From the NCBI RefSeq assembly GCF_008704495.1, contig NZ_CP023699.1, positions 5,890,001 to 5,954,000 on the forward strand: a DNA stretch of 64,000 nucleotides, given 5' to 3'. The position numbers and the translations under genes are program-made. The stretch comes from Streptomyces kanamyceticus. Lineage in GTDB: Bacteria; Actinomycetota; Actinomycetes; Streptomycetales; Streptomycetaceae. Shown here in pieces: positions 1 to 9,056 of this stretch. Each line of letters begins with the position of its first letter. Position 1 is the stretch's first letter. The notes below the pieces were generated by a model that worked only from the letters and a program-made list of their open reading frames with translations, had not been told where the DNA came from and did not search any database.

Positions 1-1
1 C

Positions 2-3000
2 ACGCAGATCCTCAACGGCGACAGCTACAGCAAGGTCGACTCCTGGGCACTCGGCCACCGCTGGGGCAAGGCGGACGTCGACTACCAGCTCCTGCTCGAC
101 TCCGTGCAGCGCACAGGCCACACCACCGAGTCGGCTGTGACGTTGCCCAAGACCAGCTTCGCCTACACGCAGCTGCCCAACCGTCTGGACAAGACCGGCG
201 ACGGTTACGCGCCGTTCATCAAGGCTCGTCTGTCAACGGTCGCCGATGAATCCGGCGGTCAGATGGACGTGAACTACTCCGCTCCGGCCTGCGGCTGGGG
301 CAACTTGCCGACACCGCAGTCGAACACCACGCGCTGCTTCCCGCAATACATTGGTGGGGACAGCAACGACGACCCTGAGCGGCAGTGGTTCAACAAGTAC
401 GTCGTCACCTCGACGGTGGCGACCGACCGCACCGGCGGGGCCCCGGACGCTGTCACCGCCTACGAGTACCTGGGCGACGCGGCCTGGCACTACGACGATG
501 ACGACGGCCTGACCAAGAGGAAGTTCAAGACCTGGTCGCAGTGGCGCGGTTATGGCCACGTCCGGGTCAAGACCGGTGGCCAGGGCGGCGGCTCGGCCAT
601 GAAGACACAGGCGGACTCGTACTTCCTACGCGGCATGGACGGAGACCGCAGGGACATCTCCGGCGGCACCAAGTCCGTCAGCATCAGCCTCGGGGACGGC
701 GAGGGTGACCCGATCACCGACGACCCAGCGGCGGCCGGTCTCGAGTACAAGACCGTCACGTACGCCGGCCCTGGTGGCAAGGTCCTCGCCAAGGCGGTGA
801 ACCGCCCCTGGCATCACCAGACGGCCAAGAAGACCCGTGACTGGGGCACGGTGACCGCGAACCTCACCGGCATCGCGAGCACCAGGACATGGACGTCACT
901 GGACAATGGCGCGGGCAAGGACTGGCGCACCACCTCGGTGTCGACGACGTACGACACCGTCGCCGGGCGGGTCACCGAGGTCGACGACCGTGGCGACAGC
1001 GCCACTGCCGCCGACAACCAGTGCACCCGCACCACGTACCCCTCCAACAGCGACAAGAACATTCTCACGCTGCCCTCTCGGATGGAGACGGTCGCGGCCT
1101 CGTGTGCCGACAACCCCGATCGCGCCAAGAAGGTGGTCTCGGACGTACGCACCGCCTACGACGGCGGAGGCTACGGGGACGCCCCGACCAAGGGCGACGC
1201 CACGTCGACCGCCAGGCTGAAGACGCACGACGGCACCAAGGCCACCTATCTGGAGTCCGGAACGACCTTCGACGACTACGGTCGCAAACTGACAGCCACC
1301 GACCTGACCGCCAACGTCACCGTGGTCGGCGGCAACGAGCCGGTGCGCACAATCCGCAAGGACGGCCGCACCTCGAGCACGACCTACGCTCCGGTCACCG
1401 GCTTCGCCACCAAGGTCACCGAGACGACACCGCGGGCCAGGACCGCTGATCCCACCTCGGCGCAGACCACGGTCACCGAGGTGGAGCCGCTGCGCGGCCA
1501 GCCGAAGGCGACGGTGGACGCCAACGGCAAGCGCACCGAGTTCTCCTACGACGCGCTCGGCCGTTCTCGCAAGGTATGGCTGGCCAATCGCCGCGTCAGC
1601 CAGACGCCGAGCTATGAGTTCAGCTACTTCGTGGACGAGGGCAAGCCGGTCACTGTCCGTACCCAGACGTTGAACAACAACGGTGGCCAGGTCGCCTCGT
1701 ACATGCTGTACGACGGCTTCCTGCGGGAGCGCCAGAACCAGACGGTCGGTCCGGACGGTGGCCGCATCCTGACCGACACCTTCTACGACGAACGCGGCCT
1801 GGTCGCCAAGACGTTCGCGCCGTACTACACGGAGGGCAAGCCGAACCGCTCCCTGTTCACACCGGACAAGGCGCTGAGCGTGGAGTCCCAGACCCGCACC
1901 ACCTACGACGGCCTCGGCCGCGCGGTGCAGGAACAGCAGATCGCGGGCAACGGCGACGGCGGCAAGGTCCTGTCGACCACCACGACGACCTACAGCGGCG
2001 ACCGCACCACGGTCATCCCGCCGGAGGGCGGCACCGCCACCACCACCCTGACCGACGCCCGAGACCGCACGACCGAGTTGCGCCAGCACCACAGCCGCAG
2101 TGCAGACGCGGCCTTCGATACCACCAAGTACACGTACACGCCTCGCGGCGAGCTGGCCAAGGCAGTCGACCCGGCGGGCAACACCTGGACCTATGCCTAC
2201 GACCAGATGGGGCGCCAGACCAAGAGCAGCGACCCCGACAAGGGCACCACGGTCAGCAGGTACGACGACCGGGGCCAGGTGACGTCCACCGAAGACGCCC
2301 GCGGCACCACCCTGGCCAACGTCTACGACAACCTGGGCCGCCGCACCGAGCTGCGCGAGGACACCACCTCGGGCCGGCTGCGGGCCGCGTGGGTCTACGA
2401 CACCATCGCGGAAGCCAAGGGGCAGCTCGCCGAGTCCACCCGCTACGTGGACGGCGCCGCCTACACCTCCAAGGTCACCGCCTACGACCAGCTCTACCGT
2501 CCGGTCAAGACGGCAGTGGTGATCCCCGAGAAGGAGGGGGCCCTCGCGGGCACCTACGAGACCGGCACCAGCTACACCACCGCCGGACTGGTCGGCGGCG
2601 TCAGTTACTCCGCGGCGGGGTCCCTGCCCGGCGGTGGCTACTCCACCACCTACGAGAAGGAGACCCTGCGTCCCGTCAAGGTCCTGGGCCGCGGCCTGCA
2701 GGCCGACACCGAGTACTCGCTGACGGGCAAGCCGCTGCAGTTCGCCCTCGGCGGCGGTGGAGGCGCCAAGAAGACCTGGGTCACCAACTCCTACGAGTGG
2801 GGCACCCAGCGCCTGGCCACCTCACGGGTCGACCGTGAGGACCAGCCGGGCGTCGACCAGCACGACACCTATCGCTACGACCAGGCGGGCAACATCCTGT
2901 CCGTCTCGGACGTCTCGCGTACCGGCACCGACACACAGTGCTTCGCCTACGACTACCTGCGGCGCATGACGGAGGCGTGGACCCAGGGCAGCAAGACCTG

Positions 3001-4696
3001 TGCCGCGGCTCCGGACGGCGGGAAGATCGGCGGACCGGCTCCGTACTGGCACTCATACACCTTCGACAAGGCGGGCAACCGCCTCACCGAGACCCAGCAC
3101 GACACCACCGGAGCCACTGGAGACAAGGCGCAGGACACCAAGCGCGCATACACGTACCCCGATCCTGGTTCCCCGCAGCCGCACACTCTGGCCTCGGTCA
3201 CCACGCAGCAGCCGGGCAAGACCGAGACGAAGGACTCCTACGGCTACGACCTGACTGGCAACACCACCGCCCGTACCCTGCGCGGTTCCACCCAGACCTT
3301 GAGCTGGGACGCGGAAGGACATCTTGCCAAGGTCACGGAACCGAGCGGCGCCACGGCGGGCAAGGGTTCCAAGCCCAAGACCACGGAGTATGTCTACGAC
3401 ACGGACGGCAACCGTCTGATTGCCCGAACCGCGACTGAGACCACGCTCCACCTGGGCCACACTGAAGTCGTGCTGCCCACCGGCACGGACAAGACGAAGG
3501 CGACCCGCTACACGCCGCTCGGGAGCGGCCACCAGGCGGTCCAGGAGGATGACGGAACGGTCTGGATCGCCACGGCCGACCACCAGGGAACCGGTCAGCT
3601 CGCCATCAAGGCCGGAGATTTGAAGCTGACCCAGCGCCGCACTCTGCCCTTCGGCGGAGCCCGCGGCAAGACCCCCGCGTCCTGGCCCGGCACCAAGGGT
3701 TTCGTCGGTGGCACCGACGACTCGAAGTCCACGGGCCTGACGCACCTGGGGGCTCGTGAGTACGACTCGACGACCGGTCGCTTCCTCTCGGTCGACCCGA
3801 TCATGGATCTGACGGAGCCACAGCAGATCAATGGCTACTCCTACGGCAACAACAGCCCGCTGGTGTACTCCGACCCCAGTGGTGAGTTCTGGATGCCGAT
3901 GGATTATGTGAACAACCTGTTCATCAAGCCTGCCAAGAAGATTGCTGCAGCGCTGAACGGTGGCCATGGCCACGGCCATGGCGGTGGCGGTCGCGGCGGT
4001 CACAGCGGTGGCAGCGGCAAGCGCGGCGGCGGCAGCAGCGCCGGTGCCCGCAGCACCGCACCATCCTGCAACGCGGCATGCCAGCTGAACAAGAACACCT
4101 GGCGCAAGGGCCTCGCCGTGGCGGTCAAGGATGTCAATTCCGCCACCATCTTCGAGGCGTGGCTCTACGGGCTGGCCCCGCTGAACTGGTACTTCACGGA
4201 CAAGGACGAGTTCGGTGCCGAGCTGAAGAAACAGCGCTGGTTCGATGAGGTCCGTGAGAATCTCTCGACCGATCTGAAGAACACGGCGGTAGGCGCCCAG
4301 GGCTCGTACGACCGCCGAATGTCGGATCTGTCGCAGGGGCAAAAATCCGTGCAGATAATCGAGGACGCATTCGCCGCCGCGACCGGTGGATACTTCTCGG
4401 GGGCGACCGACGGAAAGTTCGCTAACGCCACCAGTACGATGCTGGGGACCTACGCTGTGCAGACGAAGGTTACGTCGGTGGCCAAGAACCGGAAGTCGGC
4501 CGATGTCCAATTCACTGTCACCGATACGATGAACCGCGAATCGGGCATGCGAAACCCAACCGGAAACGGCTACAAGAAGGGTGAGTCGAATCCGGTTCTC
4601 AAGAAAATCTTCGATGCGTTCCAGAGCAGGGTCCCCGAGGGACAACAGCCCGTCAAGATCACAGTCACATGGAATGAAACCGTTGATATCAGGTAA
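2..4696 (+). CDS. Rhs/YD-repeat polymorphic toxin-like protein (5'-truncated by window edge)
   Basis: The frame is open from base 2, so the true start lies outside the window; 1564 residues are visible. Most of the protein is made of YD repeats (YDxxGR-type, such as YDALGRSR, YDGLGRAV and YDNLGRRT). They end in an RHS-associated core at about 3740-3880 (LGAREYDSTTGRFLSVDP, then NGYSYGNNSPLVYSDPSG). In this family the repeats form a shell around a C-terminal effector, and the core marks the boundary where tips are exchanged. After the core comes a His/Gly-rich linker (about 3955-4050, repeated HGHG/GGSG) and then a tip of roughly 200 residues that I do not recognise. The tip has a Trp/Phe-rich first half and ends in NETVDIR. 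GC falls visibly in the last 400 bases. The last 23 bases overlap the next gene. A toxic activity is inferred, not shown. Confidence 0.9.
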   Translation, partial: TQILNGDSYSKVDSWALGHRWGKADVDYQLLLDSVQRTGHTTESAVTLPKTSFAYTQLPNRLDKTGDGYAPFIKARLSTVADESGGQMDVNYSAPACGWGNLPTPQSNTTRCFPQYIGGDSNDDPERQWFNKYVVTSTVATDRTGGAPDAVTAYEYLGDAAWHYDDDDGLTKRKFKTWSQWRGYGHVRVKTGGQGGGSAMKTQADSYFLRGMDGDRRDISGGTKSVSISLGDGEGDPITDDPAAAGLEYKTVTYAGPGGKVLAKAVNRPWHHQTAKKTRDWGTVTANLTGIASTRTWTSLDNGAGKDWRTTSVSTTYDTVAGRVTEVDDRGDSATAADNQCTRTTYPSNSDKNILTLPSRMETVAASCADNPDRAKKVVSDVRTAYDGGGYGDAPTKGDATSTARLKTHDGTKATYLESGTTFDDYGRKLTATDLTANVTVVGGNEPVRTIRKDGRTSSTTYAPVTGFATKVTETTPRARTADPTSAQTTVTEVEPLRGQPKATVDANGKRTEFSYDALGRSRKVWLANRRVSQTPSYEFSYFVDEGKPVTVRTQTLNNNGGQVASYMLYDGFLRERQNQTVGPDGGRILTDTFYDERGLVAKTFAPYYTEGKPNRSLFTPDKALSVESQTRTTYDGLGRAVQEQQIAGNGDGGKVLSTTTTTYSGDRTTVIPPEGGTATTTLTDARDRTTELRQHHSRSADAAFDTTKYTYTPRGELAKAVDPAGNTWTYAYDQMGRQTKSSDPDKGTTVSRYDDRGQVTSTEDARGTTLANVYDNLGRRTELREDTTSGRLRAAWVYDTIAEAKGQLAESTRYVDGAAYTSKVTAYDQLYRPVKTAVVIPEKEGALAGTYETGTSYTTAGLVGGVSYSAAGSLPGGGYSTTYEKETLRPVKVLGRGLQADTEYSLTGKPLQFALGGGGGAKKTWVTNSYEWGTQRLATSRVDREDQPGVDQHDTYRYDQAGNILSVSDVSRTGTDTQCFAYDYLRRMTEAWTQGSKTCAAAPDGGKIGGPAPYWHSYTFDKAGNRLTETQHDTTGATGDKAQDTKRAYTYPDPGSPQPHTLASVTTQQPGKTETKDSYGYDLTGNTTARTLRGSTQTLSWDAEGHLAKVTEPSGATAGKGSKPKTTEYVYDTDGNRLIARTATETTLHLGHTEVVLPTGTDKTKATRYTPLGSGHQAVQEDDGTVWIATADHQGTGQLAIKAGDLKLTQRRTLPFGGARGKTPASWPGTKGFVGGTDDSKSTGLTHLGAREYDSTTGRFLSVDPIMDLTEPQQINGYSYGNNSPLVYSDPSGEFWMPMDYVNNLFIKPAKKIAAALNGGHGHGHGGGGRGGHSGGSGKRGGGSSAGARSTAPSCNAACQLNKNTWRKGLAVAVKDVNSATIFEAWLYGLAPLNWYFTDKDEFGAELKKQRWFDEVRENLSTDLKNTAVGAQGSYDRRMSDLSQGQKSVQIIEDAFAAATGGYFSGATDGKFANATSTMLGTYAVQTKVTSVAKNRKSADVQFTVTDTMNRESGMRNPTGNGYKKGESNPVLKKIFDAFQSRVPEGQQPVKITVTWNETVDIR

Positions 4697-5150
4697 GGCG
4701 ACATTGCCGCTCAAGCTCATGGCTCTGTTGGTGTCGGCCGGCGTGCTGGCCGCCTGCTCCGGCAGTCCAGGGGGCCATCAGGACTCACGGGATCCTTCGG
4801 CGCGGGACATCGTCGGCACCTGGCGTGCCGCGGACGGCAGGACTGCCGAGTTCAGCGAGGACGGATCCGTGATCCTGCGGAACATCCCCTGCACGGAGGT
4901 GCTGCCCGGCTCGAGCGGCCCGGGGGTCGCCGCCCCGGGTCAGCCCCTGCAGGGGAAATGGAAGGTCAGAACTCCCCGGATGGGAGGTGCGCGCTGGGTC
5001 GGATTCGACCTCGCCCCGGGCCCGTGCGGCAACACTGGCCCCAGTGAGAGCGGGTTCTACATCAGTCAAGAGACGCGCGATCTGATCCTGCATCTGAGGG
5101 ACCCGGATATGACCAACGAGGACCTGGACTTCTCCAAGCAGAAGGCCTGA
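4674..5150 (+). CDS. Small secreted lipoprotein, candidate immunity protein for the Rhs tip
   Basis: 158 residues. The N-terminus has Lys residues, a hydrophobic core and a lipobox (VLAAC, Cys28), so it is probably lipid-anchored on the outer face of the membrane. The mature part (about 130 residues) begins with a segment resembling small lipocalin-like or DUF-type lipoproteins (IVGTWRAADGRTAEF) and has two Cys residues. The ATG at 4674 lies inside the 3' end of the Rhs gene, giving a 23-base overlap that suggests coupled translation. An in-frame upstream ATG at 4581 would place the signal peptide internally, so it is less likely. The position directly after a polymorphic toxin suggests immunity. 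No family match is certain, and it could be an unrelated envelope lipoprotein. Confidence 0.75.
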   Translation: MKPLISGKATLPLKLMALLVSAGVLAACSGSPGGHQDSRDPSARDIVGTWRAADGRTAEFSEDGSVILRNIPCTEVLPGSSGPGVAAPGQPLQGKWKVRTPRMGGARWVGFDLAPGPCGNTGPSESGFYISQETRDLILHLRDPDMTNEDLDFSKQKA

Positions 5151-5170
5151 TGGTTAAGTCATCTGTGAGC

Positions 5171-5197
5171 GTTCCCGCCGGAGCTTCCGGCGGGAAC
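5171..5197 (+). terminator. Intrinsic terminator after the Rhs/lipoprotein genes
   Basis: Perfect 12-bp stem (gttcccgccgga / tccggcgggaac) with a 3-base loop, followed by TTT, starting 21 bases after the lipoprotein stop. It probably ends the Rhs-lipoprotein transcript. Confidence 0.8.
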
Positions 5198-5375
5198 TTT
5201 CGCATGCCACCCACTCGGCGTACGTGACGAGGGACTCCGAGTTCAAACATCGACCCATATTGCTACGCCCCGCGCGCTGATCTGCCGTTCTGGAGCAACG
5301 GGTAATAAGTTAACTCGCAGCGTGGAGACCTGCTCTGCACAACTGTTCTTGAGTTAGCTCAGGAGTAGTTGACGA

Positions 5376-5407
5376 GATCCTGTCCGATCGGAAGATCGGG
5401 CAGGATC
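5376..5407 (-). terminator. Stem-loop terminator of the oxidoreductase gene
   Basis: 14-bp stem with one G-U pair and a GGAA loop (gatcctg...caggatc), 25 bases beyond the stop of the minus-strand oxidoreductase. The 180 bases between the two terminators hold no gene that I can support. Confidence 0.65.
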
Positions 5408-5431
5408 TTCGTCGTTTCCGGGGTGCGGGGA

Positions 5432-6358
5432 TCAGGGCACGGTGATGACGATCTTGCCGCGTGCCCGGCCCGTGGCGCTCGTGTCGTGGGCCGCGGCGGT
5501 TTCCGCGAGGGGGAACACGGCGTGGAGCGGGACGGTGAGGCGGCCGTGGTCGGCCAGGTCGGTGGCCAGGGGGAGGCCTGCCCAGCCCGGGGACTCTCCC
5601 GCTTCGGAGCGGGAGAAGCGCACGCCGTGTCGCTCGGCGTCGAAGTCGGCGATGGTGACCACGCGTTGTGGGTCACCGGCGATGGTCACCAGGTCGGCGA
5701 GGGAGCCCTTGCCCGCCGCGTCCAGCACCACGTCGATGCCGTGCGGGGCCAGGGGGGCTATGCGGTCGGCAAGACCCGCCCCGTAGGTGACCGGTGCGAC
5801 GCCGAGCCGGGAGAGGAAGTCGTGGTTGCCCTCGCTCGCGGTGCCGATCACGGTGAGGCCGCGGGCCAGGGCGAGTTGTGCGGTGATGGTGCCGACGCCT
5901 CCGGCGGCGCCCTCGATCAGTAGCGTCATGCCGTCGGAGGCTTCCAGTGCTTCCAGTACGCGCATGGCGGTGTCGATGTTGCCCGCGGCGCCGCCCGCTT
6001 CCTCGTAGGACCATGAGCGGGGCTTGGGTGCCCATGCCTCCAGCACGGCGTACTGGGCCGCGGCGCCGCCCTGGTCCGCGAACGGTACGAGGCCGAAGAC
6101 CTCGTCCCCCACGGCGGTGCCGGTGACCCCCTCGCCGACCTCGTCGACGATTCCCGCGGCATCCACGCCGGGGGTGTGGGGGAGGGGCAGCGGGACGATG
6201 TCGCGGAGTCTCCCTGAACGCAGGTACCAGTCGGCGGGGGTGACGCCCGTGGCGCGCACCGCGATGCGGACCTGGCCGGGGCCGGCGTGCGGCTCCGCGA
6301 CCTCCTCCATGTGCAGGACGTCGGAACCGCCGTAGCGGTGGTATCGGATGGCGAGCAT
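5432..6358 (-). CDS. NADPH:quinone oxidoreductase / zinc-independent alcohol dehydrogenase (MDR family)
   Basis: 308 residues, normal for the quinone oxidoreductase branch of the medium-chain dehydrogenase/reductase superfamily. It starts MLAIRYHRYGG. The N-terminal GroES-like domain includes HTPGVDAAGIVDEVGEGV. The Rossmann domain carries the nucleotide-binding run IEGAAGGVGTITAQLA, and the protein ends RARGKIVITV. The structural-zinc Cys cluster is absent, as expected for this branch. The start at 6358 has a good AAGGAG site 7 bases upstream; longer in-frame starts lack one. It is divergent from a TetR gene that probably controls it. Likely a cytoplasmic NADPH-dependent reduction of quinones or enones; the substrate is unknown. 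Confidence 0.9.
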   Translation of the reverse strand: MLAIRYHRYGGSDVLHMEEVAEPHAGPGQVRIAVRATGVTPADWYLRSGRLRDIVPLPLPHTPGVDAAGIVDEVGEGVTGTAVGDEVFGLVPFADQGGAAAQYAVLEAWAPKPRSWSYEEAGGAAGNIDTAMRVLEALEASDGMTLLIEGAAGGVGTITAQLALARGLTVIGTASEGNHDFLSRLGVAPVTYGAGLADRIAPLAPHGIDVVLDAAGKGSLADLVTIAGDPQRVVTIADFDAERHGVRFSRSEAGESPGWAGLPLATDLADHGRLTVPLHAVFPLAETAAAHDTSATGRARGKIVITVP

Positions 6359-6490
6359 GGGCAATCTCCTTGTGCGTGGCGGCCGTTGGAGGGGGAGGAG
6401 GGGGTGGTCGCTCCCCCCGGTCATCGACCGTAACACTAACCGTTATTGTTTCGTGGTTGTTGCTCCTTCGGATTTGGTAGTGTCAGCGGC

Positions 6491-7063
6491 ATGACCGTGC
6501 CGACCGGACGTCGCGAGCGCAAGAAGGCCGCCACCCGCCAGAAGATCGCCGACGCCGCCATGCGGCTCTTCCTGGAGCGGGGATACGACGCGGTGGGCAT
6601 CCGCGACGTGGCCGCCGAGGCCGACGTGGCCGTCACCACGCTCTTCTCCCACTTCGCCTCCAAAGAGGCCCTGGTGTTCGAGCAGGACGCCGACTTCCAG
6701 CAACGCCTCACGCGGGCGGTCGCCGATCGCGCCCCGGACGAGCCGCTCATCCCCGCGCTGCGCCGCGAGATCCACGCCATGGTCCGGCACTGCACGGCGG
6801 ACGGAACCGCCCCGGTCTACCGCATGATCGACGAGTCCCGTGCCCTGCGGGAGTACGAGGAGTCGATGCGGGTGCGCTACGCGGACTCGCTGGCGGCGGC
6901 CATCGCCGCCGATCCCGTCCTGGCGGCCCGGACCACGACGGCCTGCCGGACGATCGCGAGGTTCGTGGTCGACGCCTATGCGCTGGCCCGCGAGGCGGAC
7001 GATCCGCAGGCCGCCGTGGACGAGGTCTTCCGGATGGTCGAGGCGGCGTGGGAGGCCGCCTGA
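6491..7063 (+). CDS. TetR-family transcriptional regulator
   Basis: 190 residues. The N-terminal TetR helix-turn-helix spans about residues 8-55 (TRQKIADAAMRLFLERGYD, then VAVTTLFSHFASKEAL). The C-terminal ligand domain is poorly conserved. The start at 6491 precedes the basic MTVPTGRRERKK stretch, with no clear ribosome site. TAGTGT lies 8 bases before the ATG, which would fit a leaderless transcript. It is transcribed away from the quinone oxidoreductase across a 132-base gap and is most likely its local repressor. The inducer is unknown. Confidence 0.88.
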   Translation: MTVPTGRRERKKAATRQKIADAAMRLFLERGYDAVGIRDVAAEADVAVTTLFSHFASKEALVFEQDADFQQRLTRAVADRAPDEPLIPALRREIHAMVRHCTADGTAPVYRMIDESRALREYEESMRVRYADSLAAAIAADPVLAARTTTACRTIARFVVDAYALAREADDPQAAVDEVFRMVEAAWEAA

Positions 7064-7150
7064 GCGCCGGGGTGCCCCACCAGGGCTCCGCGGCAGCCGC
7101 GTGACAGCTGTTCAAAGTGTCCTTTATGCGGGGCTGGATACATTTGATCC

Positions 7151-7612
7151 ATGTTCCGGCCCTTGAAGAACCCCGCCGTCGTCTGCGGCTCCGCGTTGGC
7201 CGCCGTGCTGGTCGGTGGCTGTGCCGGGCCCGAAGGGCTGCGGGTCGAGGGGTCCGCGCTGCAGCCGTCGAAGGTGACGGGGCCCGTCTACGTGGCCGAC
7301 GCGATGGGGCAGCCGTTGCGGCGGCCGACCTCCGTCGGGCTCACCGAGTTCGTCACCGTGACGGGGCTGAGCTGGCGGGACTGGGGCGGGCCGACCGCGC
7401 GGGCGACCGGCAGGCTGGGCGGCGAGTGGTGTCTGCCGGGCTGCGCCGACAAGCCGTACGAGGCGACGCTGACGCTCAGCGGTCTTGAGCGCCAGGAGCG
7501 GGTGGCGTACTACCGGCGGGCGACCGTCGAGCCGAAGAAGCCCGAGGAGCTGCCCGCGGCGGCGGTGAACGTGCAGTTCCAGGGCATCCGGCTGTCCGTC
7601 CCGGAGTTCTGA
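7151..7612 (+). CDS. Putative lipoprotein preceding a sensor kinase
   Basis: 153 residues. The signal peptide ends in a lipobox-like VGGC (Cys24). The mature domain has a WCLPGC pair that could form a disulfide. No recognised domain. It lies 6 bases upstream of a histidine kinase gene, so the two are almost certainly co-transcribed. Lipoproteins encoded with kinases often tune signal input, as CseA does for CseBC, but similarity to CseA itself is not evident. No clear ribosome site precedes the ATG, and a leaderless message is possible. Confidence 0.8.
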   Translation: MFRPLKNPAVVCGSALAAVLVGGCAGPEGLRVEGSALQPSKVTGPVYVADAMGQPLRRPTSVGLTEFVTVTGLSWRDWGGPTARATGRLGGEWCLPGCADKPYEATLTLSGLERQERVAYYRRATVEPKKPEELPAAAVNVQFQGIRLSVPEF

Positions 7613-7618
7613 GCCGGT

Positions 7619-8830
7619 ATGGGACTGCGTACCAAGATTGGTATCGCCATCGCGGGCACCGCTGCCGTGGTGTCCGTGGTGATGGGGCTCCTCGTGCATC
7701 ACCGCACCGTCGACGCCCAGTTCGCGAGCGCCCGCAGCCAGATCGGGGACCGGCTGCAGACCGCGGTGCAGGACCACGCGGCGGGGATCGACGGTGACCG
7801 GACGCTGGTCGATCCGCTCGATCTGCCGAAGCCGCTCGCCGACGCGGTCGCGGACGGGAGCTGGGGCGTCTATCTGGACCGGAGCGGGCAGGTGCCGCAG
7901 ATGTGGGCGGCGAGCAAGTACCGCAAGGAGGTCGTGGCGCTCAAACAGCCCTACGGCAGGGAGGCCGATGCCGTACGCGACCTGGACCGGGTGCTGTGGA
8001 TCTCCGGTGGCATCGGGACCGCGCTCGCGTGTGTGGCGGGGCTGCTCGTCGCGACGCGGCTCGGGCGGCGGCTCACCGCGAAGGCGGGCGCGGCGCGGCG
8101 CATCGCCGACGGGGATCTCACCGCACGCCTTCCGCTGCACGGCAAGGACGAGATCACCCAGCTCGCGGCCGCGGTGAACACCATGGCGGACGCGCTCGCC
8201 GCACGGCTGCAGGCCGAGCGTGAGGTCACGGCGAACATCGCGCACGAGCTGCGGACGCCGGTGGCGGGCATGGTGACGGCGGCGGGGCTACTGCCGCCGG
8301 GGCGCCCGTCGGAGCTGGTGCGGGAGTCGGCGCGGCGGTTGCGGGGGCTGGTCGACGACGTCATCGAGGTGGCCCGCCTCGACGGGGCGGCCGAGCGGCT
8401 CGTGGTGGAGGAGTGCGAACTGGGGGCGCTGGCGCGGAGGTCGGTGGGGGCCGCCGGGGCCGCGGGGGCGGCCGGTGTGACGGTTGAGGTGGTACGTGAC
8501 GTACGCGTCGAGACCGATCCTCGGCGGGTGGAACGGGTCCTGGCCAATCTCGTCAGCAACGCGCTGCGGCACGGGGCCGCGCCGGTGACCGTCGAAGTCG
8601 ACGGCGGGGTGGTGCGGGTGCGGGATTCCGGGGGCGGTTTTCCGCCGGGGCTGCTCTCCGGGGGGCCGCAGCGGTTCCGCAGCGGGCGGCAGGGGGTGGG
8701 GCTCGGCCTCGGACTGACCATCGCGCAGGGGCAGGCGAAGGTTCTTGGCGGGCGGCTGCGCTTTGCCAACGGGGTGGCGGGGGGTGCGGTGGCTGAGCTT
8801 GATCTGCGATCTGCCGTGCGGAGGGCTTGA
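7619..8830 (+). CDS. Membrane sensor histidine kinase (orphan, HAMP-HisKA-HATPase)
   Basis: 403 residues. TM1 is at about residues 7-27, followed by a short extracytoplasmic loop of about 95 residues and TM2 at about 123-145. A HAMP domain comes next (RRLTAKAGAARRIADGDL). The HisKA box is ANIAHELRTP with phospho-acceptor His209. The HATPase has an N box (NLVSNALRH), a G1 box (DSGGGFPPG) and a Gly-rich lid (GVGLGLGLTIA). The DHp region is short. It is coupled to the upstream lipoprotein gene. No response-regulator gene is adjacent on either side, which is unusual for this architecture, so its partner must be encoded elsewhere or has been lost. Confidence 0.9.
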   Translation: MGLRTKIGIAIAGTAAVVSVVMGLLVHHRTVDAQFASARSQIGDRLQTAVQDHAAGIDGDRTLVDPLDLPKPLADAVADGSWGVYLDRSGQVPQMWAASKYRKEVVALKQPYGREADAVRDLDRVLWISGGIGTALACVAGLLVATRLGRRLTAKAGAARRIADGDLTARLPLHGKDEITQLAAAVNTMADALAARLQAEREVTANIAHELRTPVAGMVTAAGLLPPGRPSELVRESARRLRGLVDDVIEVARLDGAAERLVVEECELGALARRSVGAAGAAGAAGVTVEVVRDVRVETDPRRVERVLANLVSNALRHGAAPVTVEVDGGVVRVRDSGGGFPPGLLSGGPQRFRSGRQGVGLGLGLTIAQGQAKVLGGRLRFANGVAGGAVAELDLRSAVRRA

Positions 8831-8845
8831 GCGAGTTCCGTTGGC

Positions 8846-9040
8846 CTCTGCGGGGGCGTTGTGGCTGGGCGCGCAGTTCCCCGCGCCCCTTGCGGGGCGG
8901 TAGTGGCTGTTCTCTGCGGGGGCGTTGTGGCTGGGCGCGCAGTTCCCCGCGCCCCTTGCGGGGCGGTAGTGGCTGTTCTCTGCGGGGGCGTTGTGGCTGG
9001 GCGCGCAGTTCCCCGCGCCCCTTACGGGGCGGAGTTCTCC
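8846..9040. repeat. Three tandem copies of a 66-bp unit
   Basis: Units start at 8846, 8912 and 8978, each beginning ctctgcgggggcg. Copies 1 and 2 are essentially identical; copy 3 diverges in its last 20 bases. Each unit contains gcgcgcagttccccgcgccc, the same core found in reverse complement at about 23098-23330. The array lies between convergent genes (kinase and acetyltransferase) and probably includes hairpin-forming terminator sequence. Confidence 0.9.
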
Positions 9041-9056
9041 GCGCCCCCTTACGGGG

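Noticed and set aside
896..2092. Long minus-strand open frame antisense to the Rhs gene
   Set aside because: The Arg/Val/Gly-rich composition and lack of domains are typical of antisense frames in high-GC DNA, and the plus-strand YD repeats explain the sequence.
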